Made by a program: the position numbers and the translations under genes. Shown here in pieces: positions 23,852 through 34,711 of a stretch of 64,000 nt of DNA. Below the pieces are notes generated by a model. The model saw only the letters and a program-made list of their open reading frames with translations, searched no databases and was not told where the DNA came from. Every line of letters starts with the position of its first letter. The stretch's first letter is position 1. The stretch comes from Bactericera cockerelli (Eukaryota > Arthropoda > Insecta > Hemiptera > Triozidae), in NCBI GenBank assembly GCA_024516035.1, contig CM044964.1, forward strand, positions 1,805,284 to 1,869,283, written 5' to 3'.

Positions 23852-25073
23852 ATAACATGTTGCACAGGCTTGCTAGCCGTGACTCATCAATTTGAGTTGT
23901 GTAACAATTTGGCCAACTTACAGAAAATTCATGTTATACTCTTAGTAGGTGAGATCCTCGCTACCCAGTCAGGAAGGCTTTTCAAACCCCAGAATCGACA
24001 AAAAATGTATAGTTAATTTGGTTACAATATTATTGTGTGCACATAAGCGATTCCGGTTCTCTTGATCTCTTGTGTTGACCTAGAACCTTAATGGGAATTT
24101 GATAATGACACAAAGAATACATAATACACATACATACCTAAATGGGTATAGTTGTAAAAACAATTCCAAGAAAATCACCTACATCTTGTAAGAAGTTACG
24201 GTTCGAAAAAATAGGTTTGACTTTACATGCAGGTACCTAGACACTAACGAAAGGGTACCTACGTAATACATTGAACCTTTCTTGCAAAAAAGACAAATAA
24301 AACTCTTTTCTTTTGTTGTACTAGTCAAACCAGTCCAGCACGTGTTGTATCAAACAATAGATGTATAATATTCCGTTAACTGGGTAGAATTTTTATTTGA
24401 AATGCTCTGTACTTGGGTGCTCGGGGTGCGAATCACTCATTCACTCATACCTCGTGACGAAAAATGAGCATAGTAGACGAGATGTAGCTTGCCATATGAA
24501 CCTCCCCTTTGGTGCCGAGTAAGGATACTAAAGAGGAGAAATGTGCGGTGGCTCTAGATTTACAAATCTACCTTGAGATCTTGAGAAGGTATTTTTCTCT
24601 TTCTCGAACTCGGACTAGGGTGCGAATAAAGATAAAAAAAAAAAAAATAGAGGGTCATGTTGTTATCAGCATGATCCTTAAGTTTTTCAAAGAAGCTTGT
24701 TAGTTAACATTAACCTCGGATATCGTTATTTTGGGTATAAACAAATTATTTTATTCGGTATGCAGGTAGTTGGGATACAATGTAAATGAAATAAGATAAA
24801 CAAAAATAGATCATTTCTAAGCTCCTGAATTTTGATCGCTCCAATCAAAACCCTTTGAAAATAATTGAATCAGTTATTTTGAAAAGTAAGTCCAATTTTT
24901 TCGAAATTTGTTTTATTATGAAAATGGATTCTATGGACCTAGACGCATCGTTATGACACATCGAGAAAGACACAAATCCGATCAGTCATAAGGAAGTTAT
25001 AGCGAGTCAAATATCTTGTCCGTGACTAAATCCCTTTTCGAAATGACTCATAGTGAAGACACTACTAAGGGGT

Positions 25074-27480
25074 GTCTAGAAGAACAACCTATGTTATTTT
25101 TGGTACTTTTCAGGAGAGAGGTTTAAAGTTGAAATTGCTGTTATTTTATTTCAATTTAGGTTTCTTGCCACATAGGTTGTTATTCCACTCAACCCAAAAA
25201 ACACAAAGAAAAAAACATGCCAAGAAACTTACTTTTCTACTGGGAAGGTAAATTTGTGTAGAATCTCTTGTGACTGGGATTGCTCATGTAAGGCACCATA
25301 CTCAATAAGTTTTTTCTTTTTTCGGCATCTACTGGAATGTGTCCTGGGTAAAGTTGAGGTAAATTTTCTTCTGTGATTTGTAGATTATCTCTTCTGAATA
25401 TAACAAAGTTTTTCCAGGGCCTAATAGTATTGTGTGACTCTCTAGCATAAACTGTAGTGATGTCATCGCTGGACATCTTAAACCAGACATATTTTGTAAT
25501 CTTGAACTTGTTGTTATTGAGATATAACGCTTCAGTAACTTTGTCCATGTCTTTGAAGTCTTCCTGGTGCATTTCTGTCATTTGAAAAGGAGATTTTTCA
25601 TTGGATTCACCTATCATGTGTTTGATTTGTGAAGGAACCATCAGTTTAGTGTGTTTTTTCTTCTTCTCAATAAGTGCAAAATCTCTATCGCAAGGTAAGA
25701 AGCTGTGTCCTGTGACCAGGAATTTCTGATGTACCTCTGTGAAATAACCACATCGAATGAAGAACATACATAAAGATAAGACAGTTTTGTTATTGTTTTG
25801 TCCAACACATCTGTCGGACCAAATTACTAGTTTCCTCTCTTCTGTTGGTTGGAGTTTCTTGTATTGAGTTGTAATGTAGTTCAACAAACAAGAGGAAACT
25901 TCTTTTGATCCTCTTTTTGCAATAATCTGATGCCACAGGAACATGTGTGCTTGACTTTTTGTCATATTATGCACGGCAAAGTTATAGTTAGAATATTGCC
26001 TCTGATAGTACATGTCTGAATGAGTCAACATTGGAGTAAATATGACTTGCTCTAAGTCCATGCATAGCACGTTAAGATTAATATTCCTGCCATCTTCTGC
26101 AAGTGTTTTATAGGCTGCATCAGATTGCATGTGGTGAATAGTGGTTTCCTGATGTATTGCTTCTCTTTCCTCATCTGTATTTGCCAAAACCATTTCACAG
26201 AATAATTTGTCACACTTTTTGCAGGTGTCAGAACGGGGTGTGCCAAATCTTAGATTGAAATCTTTAATAAACACCTTTCTGTATAAACTGTAAGAAACTT
26301 GATTATTAGGGTACTTGGTCAAAAATAGTTTATGCATCTTATTCACTGATAAATTATAGTTCAAGCACTTTTTAGCAGATTCACGTCTTGAGTAATGGTT
26401 TTCCATGAGAGGGAAGCTGTTGATGTGTGCTTTCACTCGGTCTCTGTCTTCTTGGCGAATGGCAAGAGGACGATTAGCATGAGTACCTCTCTGGTCATGA
26501 GCAATAAAGTCACCAGTTTTCATTTTGTTCTGTATGTTTCTAAGGCGCATGATAGTAATAGAGAAAGTATTCAAAAGAGTAGCACGACATACAGGTTGTC
26601 CATTGATTACATAGTCGTATCCAGCTAGTTTTAATGAGTTATTATCATACTTGCCAGGTCTCCTTTTCTTAACTTCTCTTATGGTCACATACTTTATGAC
26701 AAACAAATTTTGTTCATTATAATTTAGATTGTAGAAGTTATTGTGTAAACCATGCACAGTCTGCAGTGTAAGAGTTTCACAGCCTCTTTTGGAACAATGT
26801 TCTTCTCCACATCCTCTGGGATTAACAGGTGGATTCTTCCTTGGAACAAATACACCTTTTCCTCGTTTGTTAACATATGCCTGGCCAGAATTGCGTTTTT
26901 GTTGCAATTTTTTGTCTGCCCAGTTGGAAGTGTTCAAACTTCTCTTCTTCACACTGTTCAAGCACTCAATGTCTCCTTGAGTTAAACTCATGTTTACTAA
27001 GTACTTGAAACTTTACTTTACTAGTCACTGAAAACACTGGCAAAATTAAACATAAAAGTTACTGAACATTAAACTTATGCATATTGATTACTAGGTAACT
27101 AGTGTTTACAATTATGCATAGGTAACTAGTGTTTACAATTTAAATAGGTGTCTCAACAAAATTGTTATGCACCTAAAAATTGACACAATAAAATTAATTA
27201 GAATAAACGAAAATAATTTTATTGGCGGACGAAAATAAAACAAACGGCCGAGGGGTTAGACTATAGCCTTTTGCGCGCACGCACTAGCTGAAATTTTTGT
27301 AACATAGGTTGTTCTACATCAAAATTTTCATCCCTTCTCCCACTCTTTTTTCCAAGTTTGACCGACATAAGCCGATTTTTTCCGAATTCTGACAACACTA
27401 CGCTATGAAAGAGAACACATAGGTTGTTATTCTGCAAAAAAAAAAAACTCGAAAAATTAACATAGGTTGTTCTTCTAGAC
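25074..27480 (-). mobile_element. DUF7869-type DNA transposon, apparently complete
   Basis: Terminal inverted repeats start GTCTAGAAGAACAACCTATGTTA at the left and end with the reverse complement at the right (27458-27480). Length is about 2.4 kb with one intact ORF. The 12-mer ACATAGGTTGTT, part of the terminal repeat, also recurs subterminally: 25083-25094 (inverted), 25170-25181, 27302-27313, 27417-27428 and 27460-27471. These are likely transposase-binding sites. A clean target duplication was not found. Confidence 0.75.
25237..26991 (-). CDS. Transposase-like protein with DUF7869 domain
   Basis: An uninterrupted 584-aa ORF. An N-terminal Cys/His cluster (C61, H65, C66, C71) and a second Cys cluster (C257, C260, C265 in SDTCKKCDKLFC) suggest zinc binding. 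The DUF7869 core has an RNase H-like layout: NVLCMDLEQV (D312), KLVIWSDRCVGQNNN (D393) and GHSFLPCDRDFALIEKKKK (D435/D437 or E442). I infer these as the acidic catalytic residues. The family is frequent and multicopy in insects and other animals, and lies inside terminal inverted repeats here, so a cut-and-paste transposase is the best reading. The superfamily (Sola-like is one option) is not certain. The intact frame suggests recent activity. Confidence 0.75.
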   Translation of the reverse strand: MSLTQGDIECLNSVKKRSLNTSNWADKKLQQKRNSGQAYVNKRGKGVFVPRKNPPVNPRGCGEEHCSKRGCETLTLQTVHGLHNNFYNLNYNEQNLFVIKYVTIREVKKRRPGKYDNNSLKLAGYDYVINGQPVCRATLLNTFSITIMRLRNIQNKMKTGDFIAHDQRGTHANRPLAIRQEDRDRVKAHINSFPLMENHYSRRESAKKCLNYNLSVNKMHKLFLTKYPNNQVSYSLYRKVFIKDFNLRFGTPRSDTCKKCDKLFCEMVLANTDEEREAIHQETTIHHMQSDAAYKTLAEDGRNINLNVLCMDLEQVIFTPMLTHSDMYYQRQYSNYNFAVHNMTKSQAHMFLWHQIIAKRGSKEVSSCLLNYITTQYKKLQPTEERKLVIWSDRCVGQNNNKTVLSLCMFFIRCGYFTEVHQKFLVTGHSFLPCDRDFALIEKKKKHTKLMVPSQIKHMIGESNEKSPFQMTEMHQEDFKDMDKVTEALYLNNNKFKITKYVWFKMSSDDITTVYARESHNTIRPWKNFVIFRRDNLQITEENLPQLYPGHIPVDAEKRKNLLSMVPYMSNPSHKRFYTNLPSQ

Positions 27481-27635
27481 AAGCCTTGACTTGTTGATAC
27501 CATCAGATTTGTTCAGTTTATTTTTTTATTCAGTTTAAGGTCAGTTTATTTAGTTAAATGCGCCAATGATTTGTGTTATTGTATGATTTATTTATGGTGA
27601 AGCACAAGACCTCTTCGCAGCATTAGTAAGTATAA

Positions 27636-27940
27636 GTAGTCACTGTGGCAGAGCGAGTTAGCGCGCTAGGCATTGCACACATGGTGACCTGGGTTCGATT
27701 CCCAGCGGGGGATGATTTTTTCTGCTCTGTACTTGGATTTTCGGGGTCCACTCATACCTCGTGAAAAAAAATGAGTAGCTGCTTTAATGTGAAGCAGCGA
27801 CCAGTAACAGAATCTTAGGCAAAAAAATAATACAAGATCTTGTAAATTAAAGTGGTAAAGTCTTATGATTCTGCGCTACCCACTAAAATTGTGACATAAT
27901 AACACAAATAAAAAGCATTAGTATTATTATTAATACTTGA
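27636..27940 (+). repeat. tRNA-derived SINE (family A), copy 1
   Basis: Head gtggcagagcgagttagcgcgc with B box gggttcgattccc, a body including ggggtccactcatacctcgtga and gaagcagcgaccagt, a tail region acccactaaaattgtgac, then a (TTA)n-type end. Near-identical to the copy at 30411. Confidence 0.85.
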
Positions 27941-28610
27941 AATTTGAAGATGATTTTCTTTTTACCTTATCCTTAAAATACTAGCCTAAATTGTCTCAGA
28001 ATTGACATAATTGACATATGTGGTTTGTGGTTGACCAAACCCAAAATGGTAAATAATATGCATATTTGGTTAACGGATTTACCTATTTTCGTGTTTATTT
28101 CAGTAAGGAGATAAGTCCAGCCTATAAAACTAAAATTTACTTGAAAAGTATGACACTTAAACGTTTGTAGGTCAGTTACATAATGTCTTTTAGCCTAATT
28201 AATCATTACACGAAGAAAAAAAATATGCCATGTTTTATATTTTCCAAAATAAATAGTTTTTATTAGTTTTCCAAAAGTTTACCTTTTGTGACTTAAACCC
28301 TTTTCAAAATAACTGATTCAATTGCAAGTTAAATGAAAATTAAAACAAGTTGTATTAACCAAAAGTAAATGTCCGAAATCTGATAAAATGAAGCAGATTG
28401 AAGCGTTTGAGAGTTATTCATAAAAAAGGATCTAATCTCAAAAAATCAAAAGTTGAAATACCTTAATATTTTAGAAATATTGGGCCGTAGTAAAGAGATG
28501 GTGAGATAGAAAAAGAAGCCATGAATATTTTCATAAAAATAAATTCTACTTTATTTCATGTGTTGAATTTAGCAAATGGGAAACAATGTAACCAACCAAA
28601 AATACCTGAT
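27941..28610. other. Intron 2 stretch, no gene
   Basis: AT-rich. A short match to 24850-24890 (ccctttt-aaaataa-tgattcaat) in opposite orientation suggests another dispersed repeat. Nothing further is supported. Confidence 0.3.
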
Positions 28611-29137
28611 ATCCCCCAAAAATACACTTCGTGTGCAAAAGACGCCAAGAAAATAACAATCCTTCTCAAATAGAATTACCTTGAAAATGATTGCCTAAAA
28701 AGGAACTGATATCAAATGAAGGCCAAGTTCTTGTAAACTGGATATTATCTGGCCACAAAAGAGTCTCAAGTACAGGAATTAAGCTGACAATTGGATATGA
28801 TATTTCCCATTTTTCTGCTTTTTAACAACACTAAAATTTAACATTAAAAATCTTGGCAAGTTCAAAGCAATTTTTTGATGTTTCAAACTTGCCAAGATTT
28901 TTAATGTTAAATTTTAGTGTTGTTAAAAAGCAGAAAAATGGGAAATATCATATCCAATTGTCAGCTTAATTCCTGTACTTGAGACTCTTTTGTGGCCAGA
29001 TAATATCCAGTTTACAAGAACTTGGCCTTCATTTGATATCAGTTCCTTTTTAGGCAATCATTTTCAAGGTAATTCTATTTGAGAAGGATTGTTATTTTCT
29101 TGGCGTCTTTTGCACACGAAGTGTATTTTTGGGGGAT
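28611..29137. repeat. Perfect palindrome, 252-bp arms with a 23-nt loop
   Basis: Arms 28611-28862 and 28886-29137 are exact reverse complements at every segment I compared along their full length, with a 23-nt unpaired centre. The arms start atcccccaaaaatacac. No ORF of note and no target duplication were seen. Either a very young inverted duplication or fold-back insertion, or an assembly or read chimera. Confidence 0.92.
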
Positions 29138-29280
29138 AAAAAATACTTTAAGCCCCTTCAAATTAACTTACCTTAGTTATTTTATATTTACCTTATTATG
29201 CAATAAGCACTCCATTTTTTGTCAACAACAAAAAATATTGGATATAATAATTGAATATCACAATATTTTTTCACAGAGAA

Positions 29281-29328
29281 GCATTTGAATTTTATTTTCA
29301 AATGCATTTGAAAATAAAATTCAAATGC
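29281..29328. repeat. 48-bp perfect palindrome without spacer
   Basis: gcatttgaattttattttca followed directly by its reverse complement, centred on an NsiI-like atgcat core at 29302-29307. Confidence 0.9.
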
Positions 29329-29729
29329 ATTGTAGTTGCTGCATACCTACATTGTTTTGAATTGTAGTTGCCTTCCGACACAGCATTAAAATCAATAGAC
29401 AGTAAACTTAGACAGTAATTTATCTTAGTTATTCTTATTTTCTCAATTTTTTTCCTTGTTTTTTTTTCAACTAACATCTAATGTGTAAATTGCTATTTAA
29501 ATTGAGGTTTAATTTGTATACAGATGTTTTTTTGTAGTATGTGCAGGTTTTCCTTCATAACGGTTGGACAGTTCTTCAAGCCTTCACTGTTGTAGATTAT
29601 ATTTAGTGAAGAGTTGAAGAAGTATCATTATCCACCACCACCTGTATAAAAATCATTACAAAAAAAAAGATAAAATTGTTTGACAATATTACTGTGTCGC
29701 CTGTCAAACATCAATGAGATGTTAGTTAA

Positions 29730-29760
29730 ATAAATATTTTTTTTTTTTTTTTTTTTTTTA
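29730..29760. repeat. Poly-T run
   Basis: More than 20 T in a row within intron 2 on the plus strand, close to exon 2. It is an A tail on the transcribed strand, probably from a retroposon. Confidence 0.6.
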
Positions 29761-29980
29761 GATACTTTTATTTACAATCTACAATGCTTTAGTATAGGAA
29801 AATACAAATTGTAATAAGTAAATTTGATGTAGTAGATATGACATGGAGGAGAAGTAGCCCAATGACTACACTCCTTTTAAAATTGCAATATTCTGTTAGC
29901 TGAAATAAATAAATAAAAAATATTAATACGTTCGGAAGTATAAAAATAACATTCAACCAGAAAGGAAAGATCCCACTTAC

Positions 29981-30265
29981 CCACACTGCACGCAAAGCCC
30001 GTCAAGAGCGATATGGTCCCCCGCAGTTTGGGCTCGGAAATCTCGCCGATGTAACTCGCCACGGGCGCCTCGCACACGCCCAGACTGACGCCCATCACAA
30101 TGGAGGCCAGGTAGAGGGCGCCCACATGTTGGGCCGCCCCGAGCAGCGCCCAGCAGAGCAGGAAGGGGATGTTGATGGAGAACATGATGGTCTTGCGGCC
30201 CAGCAGCTCTTGGAGGTGGCCGCTCAGGATGGCGCCCACCGGGTGAAACAGCATGAGGACGCTGC
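29981..30265 (-). CDS. Sugar transporter, exon 2
   Basis: 285-bp exon, residues 259-353, with acceptor cccccccag and donor gtaagt at 29975-29980. It encodes TM2-TM5. The loop after TM2 carries the MFS signature GHLQELLGRKTIMF (G-x3-GRK type, residues 273-287), and the loop after TM4 carries EISEPKLRG (residues 333-341), both diagnostic of sugar porters. Phase 1 at both ends fits exons 1 and 3. GC content is clearly higher than in the other exons and introns. The acceptor region is present in three tandem copies (see 30247-30390). Confidence 0.9.
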
Positions 30266-30390
30266 CTGGGGGGGGATATAATCATATAAACAAGTTGAAA
30301 ACTCACAGCATGAGGACGCTGCCTGGGGGGGGAATATAATCATATAAACAAGTTGAAAACTCACAGCATGAGGACGCTGCCTGGGGGGGG
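30247..30390 (-). repeat. Triplicated exon 2 splice acceptor (57/58-bp tandem repeat)
   Basis: The unit holds the G-run (poly-C on the transcribed strand), the AG acceptor and the first ~16 nt of exon 2. Acceptors lie before 30265 (true exon, open into TM2), 30322 and 30380. The two extra copies run into an in-frame TGA within seven codons, and their ends read gtgagt, a good donor. Each could therefore be skipped, used as a poison exon, or used as a 16-nt microexon. Confidence 0.85.
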
Positions 30391-30410
30391 AAATATAATC
30401 TTATAAACCT

Positions 30411-30715
30411 GTAGTCACCGTGGCAGAGCGAGTTAGCGCGCTAGGCATTGCACACATGGTGACCCGGGTTCGATTCCCAGCGGGGGAGGATTTTTTCTGC
30501 TCTGTACTTTGATGTTCGGGGTCCACTCATACTTCGTGAGGAAAAATGAGTAGCTGCTTTAATGTGAAGCAGCGACCAGTGGCAGAATCTTAGGCAAAAA
30601 AATAATACAAGATATTGTAAATTTAAGTGGTAAAGTCCTATGATTCTGCGCTACCCACTAAAATTGTGACATAATAACACAAAGAAAAAGCATTATTATT
30701 ATTATTATTATCATA
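30411..30715 (+). repeat. tRNA-derived SINE (family A), copy 2
   Basis: Near-identical to 27636-27940, from gtagtcaccgtggcagagcgag to a (TTA)n tail. It sits about 30 bp upstream (in transcription) of the triplicated acceptor, in antisense to the transporter. Confidence 0.85.
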
Positions 30716-30830
30716 ATCATATAAACCAGTTGAAAAATCAAGACGTCTTGAGGTTTACTAGCTCAAGACATACTAGCTGTTTACGCGTATACTTTGCATC
30801 GGAGCTGAATTTTTCTTATAGGCCGCCGTA

Positions 30831-31305
30831 CTTATTATTATTATACAACGCTTTATTAGGTATAAAGGGACATTATGTACATACAAATAATTAATTTAAA
30901 AATGCAAAATATGGAAACAATATATACAATAAAAATGAAAAAGGGTTATTGCCTATGGCAATCTCTTCCACCCAACCCAGGTACTCGTGGGTGCCGACAT
31001 GCCTCTCGTAGTTCCTATAATTTTCTCTAGTTACGTGATCAACCTAACAGTGGTGAACACATTTGTCAAGTCCAGAAGAGTCATGATTTCTTTTTGAACA
31101 TGTTGGTTTCATGAACAAAGCGTGTTTAGGAACTGAAAAGAGACTACCAAAAAAATTGGGTGATTATTATTATTATTATTTAACACTTTATTGGTAAACC
31201 ATATGATACATACATAGGACATGAAATCAAAAAGAACACAATAGAATATGTAGTGAATTAAGGGGCAAGGTTAAAGCCTGAGGCTTTTCTCTTCCACCGA
31301 ACCCC
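30831..31305 (-). repeat. Two LINE R1 3' ends, each with a (TTA)n tail
   Basis: Positions 30831-30985 and 31165-31305 each read, on minus, from a 'gggttgggtggaagagattgcc..aggcaata' type start to an AT-rich 3' end and a (TAA)n tail. They are different-length copies of the R1 family. Confidence 0.55.
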
Positions 31306-31547
31306 ATTATGTCTTTTCTATAGGATAAGGTTACTTTCCTTTCTATAGGATAAGGAAATTAAAAAAAAAGTGATACCACGTAAAGCAATGGAGACTCAAA
31401 ATAAACAACTCAAGGATATTCGATAGACTCGAATAGAGTGAGAGACAAACAGCAAATAGCTTCAGGGCTTTCTAGTTTCAGCATGATTTATTGGAGATTA
31501 TTTTCAGCACAAATGTATTTCTCTCTGTAAAATGTCTTTGTGACACA

Positions 31548-31806
31548 CGTGGCACAATATTGTCTTTTTTATTTCATATCCATGAAACAGGAACTACTGT
31601 ATACTCTTGTGGTCTGTATTTTAGCCTGCCCATCCCGTAGTATGTCTCCCCTCTGGTGGACGAGAAGTGACACAATACTTCCCATTTAGGTGCTTAAAAA
31701 CAATTGTAACCAAAATTTGAATACAATTTTATGTCGGTGCGGGAATTCAAACCGGGAATTCCGCATGGCAAGTGAGTGTTTAACCACTGAGCTATTCGTG
31801 CGCTTT
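31548..31806 (-). repeat. tRNA-Gly-derived SINE (family B), reversed copy
   Basis: On minus: gcgcacgaatagctcagtgg, a GCC anticodon-like loop (cttgccatgcgg), a B-box region, then 'gggaagtattgtgtcacttctcgtcc' and 'tgtttcatgg' body and tail. Same family as 41455 and 61745. Confidence 0.75.
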
Positions 31807-31829
31807 AAATAATAATATTAACACTAAAG

Positions 31830-31832
31830 AGT

Positions 31833-31863
<31 letters not shown>
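31830..31863. repeat. Poly-T run (about 33 nt)
   Basis: A homopolymer in intron 1, probably a reversed retroposon A tail. Confidence 0.8.
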
Positions 31864-31865
<2 letters not shown>

Positions 31866-32809
31866 CTCTGTTTACACTTTTTAACCGGAAAAAGCCAAAT
31901 CCCGAGGATTGGATTTTGGGTAGTCATTCAACGAGTTCTGAGCTCACTGGGCGTTGTTATCTTCTTGTTCAACTTTCCATCTATGGCAATAATTGTTTCA
32001 AAGGGATTTTCTTTACCTCTTCTTCTTCTTTTACTTTGCTTTTTCCCAAAACTACTTAGGGTCGGCATTTGTTCCATGAATTCTTTCCTTCCATATCTTT
32101 CTATTTCGCGCATCCTATTTTCTCCAGTTTTTCTCTCCTAGGTCTTCTCCCACTTTATCTCTCCATCTCATCAAAGGGATGTTATTAACTAATCTACTCA
32201 ATTTTCATCTCTAGTCTATTCCACCTCCTTCATGTAAACTTACCAATAGTACTTCACTCCTCTATGTTGTAGCTTTTGTGAACGCACCCTAAGTAAAAAC
32301 TTCACTTCTCTTTGTTTTACCTAGTGTAAACGCAGCCTATTGGATCTTTTTCGCAGCCTATCGGATCCAGATTAACCTGTTGCTACGTTTAAGGTGAACA
32401 TTTCTCGGAACATGATCAAAATGCAAGAGGGTCAACGCTTGTTGTAGTTCGTGTAAACGCTCCTTGAGTAACTACTTCACTTCTTCTTATTAAACCTCGT
32501 TTGATCGCACCCTGAAGCCAACCTGTTGCTGCGTTTGAGGTGAACATTTCTCGGAAACTCGTTCAAAATGTAAGAGAGAACAGCAAAGTTTCTGGAATAA
32601 TAAACCGGAATATCACGTTCCAAGTGCCGGGTTCAAATATTTCACCTCTGCGGTTTCGTTTGTATATTGCGACTCCTATCTCTGACTTTTCATCTTTATA
32701 TCTTTCACACTTTCCATTTCAGTGTGACTCTACTTCCGTTGAGTTTACTTCTTCTTATCATATCTTGTTCTTCTAATCTCATCTCTCCTTTCTCTCAATT
32801 TTGTTTTTA

Positions 32810-33080
32810 TCCTGTTTTATTTATTAGATTCCTTTCTTTCATTCTTTCGTTCTTTTTTATTAGATTCCTTTCTTTCACTCTTAGATTCTTTTTTATTAGA
32901 TGCTTTTCTTTCACTCTTAAATTCCTTTCTTTCATTCTAAGATTCTTTTTTTATTAGATTCCTTTCTTTCACTCTTTGATTCTTTTTTATTAGATTCCTT
33001 TCTTTCACTCTTAAATTCCTCTCTTTCACTCTTAGATTCTTTTTTATTAGATGCCTTTCTTTCACTCTTCTTTCTCTCAA
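32810..33080 (+). repeat. Minisatellite (ttagattcctttctttcactc)n
   Basis: About nine imperfect tandem copies of a 20-30 bp pyrimidine-rich unit containing 'tttttattagat' and 'cctttctttcactct'. Confidence 0.8.
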
Positions 33081-34269
33081 CATTTATTCCTTCATTTCAC
33101 TCTTTCTTCTTTAAGGTTCTGTTAATCTCCTCTATTGTTCACTACTTCTTCTTCATCTCTTTTAGTCTTTTTTCCATCTTTGGAATTTGTTTTTACATTT
33201 TTCAGTTCTGTCATTCTTTCGGTTCTTTCCTATATGGTGTACCTCTATTCTTCTTCATTTTACTTCTTATTATGTTGTTTTGGTTTTCCAATATCCACTC
33301 TTTCTTCTCTCAATTTTATTTCATCTTGTTTTCTTCACTCACATCAAATCACTCTTTCTGCACCCAATGGTTGTGTTTTCTGCGCGTGATTCAGAGATCC
33401 CATGTTGGATCCCCAGGTTACACGAAAAATTCCTTCTATACTTCTCGCTATTATATATATTGATTTTAATAATTGTAAAAAAACCAGTTGCTAACTGCAA
33501 TGGTCATTATTAGTAACCCTTCAAAAAAAAAAAAAAAAAATAGTAATACCTAAATATTTTAATACGGAACTTCGGCCGAGGTGTGAAGAACGCCTCATAC
33601 AAAGAAAGAGACAGCGTGGCAGAGTGTAAGGTAATAGAAAACATAGTTCCCATGTATTTCATGTACTTTTCTGCGAACATTTTTACATGAACTTCAGAAA
33701 GTGTACTTTTTATTGCAGAACTTTACATCGAAAAAGGAGTCAATTTGACTTTTTATTTGACTTCCTAGGCCAACGGGTATCCTGTTTTTGGGCAATTTTA
33801 GTTTTAACTCATCGGACAATTTTTGTCCCAGTAAATAATTTTTCGTTCTATTTATTATGTTCACAGGTGAGTCTCTCATACTTTCCGCTACTCGGATACC
33901 GTAAGTTACAGAATATATGAACAAACTACTCAGGCAGAAACTCTTTCATTACTTATTTTGAACGTTGACTAAAACCCTTCTATCAAAGACGAAAATAAAA
34001 GTCGATGATAATAGGTAAGATAAAATAGCTCAACGGTAAAACATCAACTAGTGTTATTGTTCTTAAATTATTGGTTCCTGTAGGTAAATCAAAAAAGTGA
34101 AATTCAGTTGATAGATTTTGTTAACAAAAAGAATATCTTGAAGTTCGTTGTTAATAATTAAGGGCGGAATTGTTCTAAATTAGGAATGAGGGAACGTAAG
34201 CACTAACTCGAACTTGTGTACCCGATAATATTGTCAATTAATTACGCCCTATAGCTGACGAAATTAAAC

Positions 34270-34355
34270 CAATTAATGGCAGAGATTGCCTCAGGCAATA
34301 ATCACGCCCTTTGTCAATATTATTCTTGTCAATAAAGAGTTATTATTATTATTAT
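34270..34355 (+). repeat. LINE R1 3' end, plus copy
   Basis: ggcagagattgcctcaggcaataatcacgccc, then gtcaataaagagtt and a (ATT)n tail. It matches 9672-9765 in opposite orientation. Confidence 0.6.
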
Positions 34356-34451
34356 AATTAATGAGACTTTGCTTAAACTACTAGCAAAAAGGGACTCTTT
34401 AGTTCTACGACGGTCCCGACAGTCTAAATAAAGTACTTGTAATTGTACAAA

Positions 34452-34691
34452 TCTCTATATATAAAACAGAAAAAAGGACTACCTACCTACCTTTGTTTGT
34501 TTGTCCGGAGTTGTTTAGCCAAAACGGTAAGAGATAGCGAAAAATGTCTGAGAATTGACCCCCCCAAAACCATTATCGTTTTGTCCAGAAAAATTATAAA
34601 AAGTTCAAAAAGGCATTGCTGTCCAGCAGTACGGCCATGCCTTAGTAAATTTGAAATTTAGTCCCGTTGCAAAGCACGCGCAAACGGCTAG
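34452..34691 (+). mobile_element. Non-autonomous Helitron-like element, next to the exon 1 donor
   Basis: Starts TCTCTATATATAAAAC and ends ...cgcaaacggCTAG followed by T, like the 14 kb Helitrons, including the 'ttgcaaagc' phrase before the end. The internal sequence differs. Its right end is only 20 bp from the exon 1 donor at 34711. Confidence 0.6.
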
Positions 34692-34711
34692 TATTATATA
34701 AAATTACTCAC

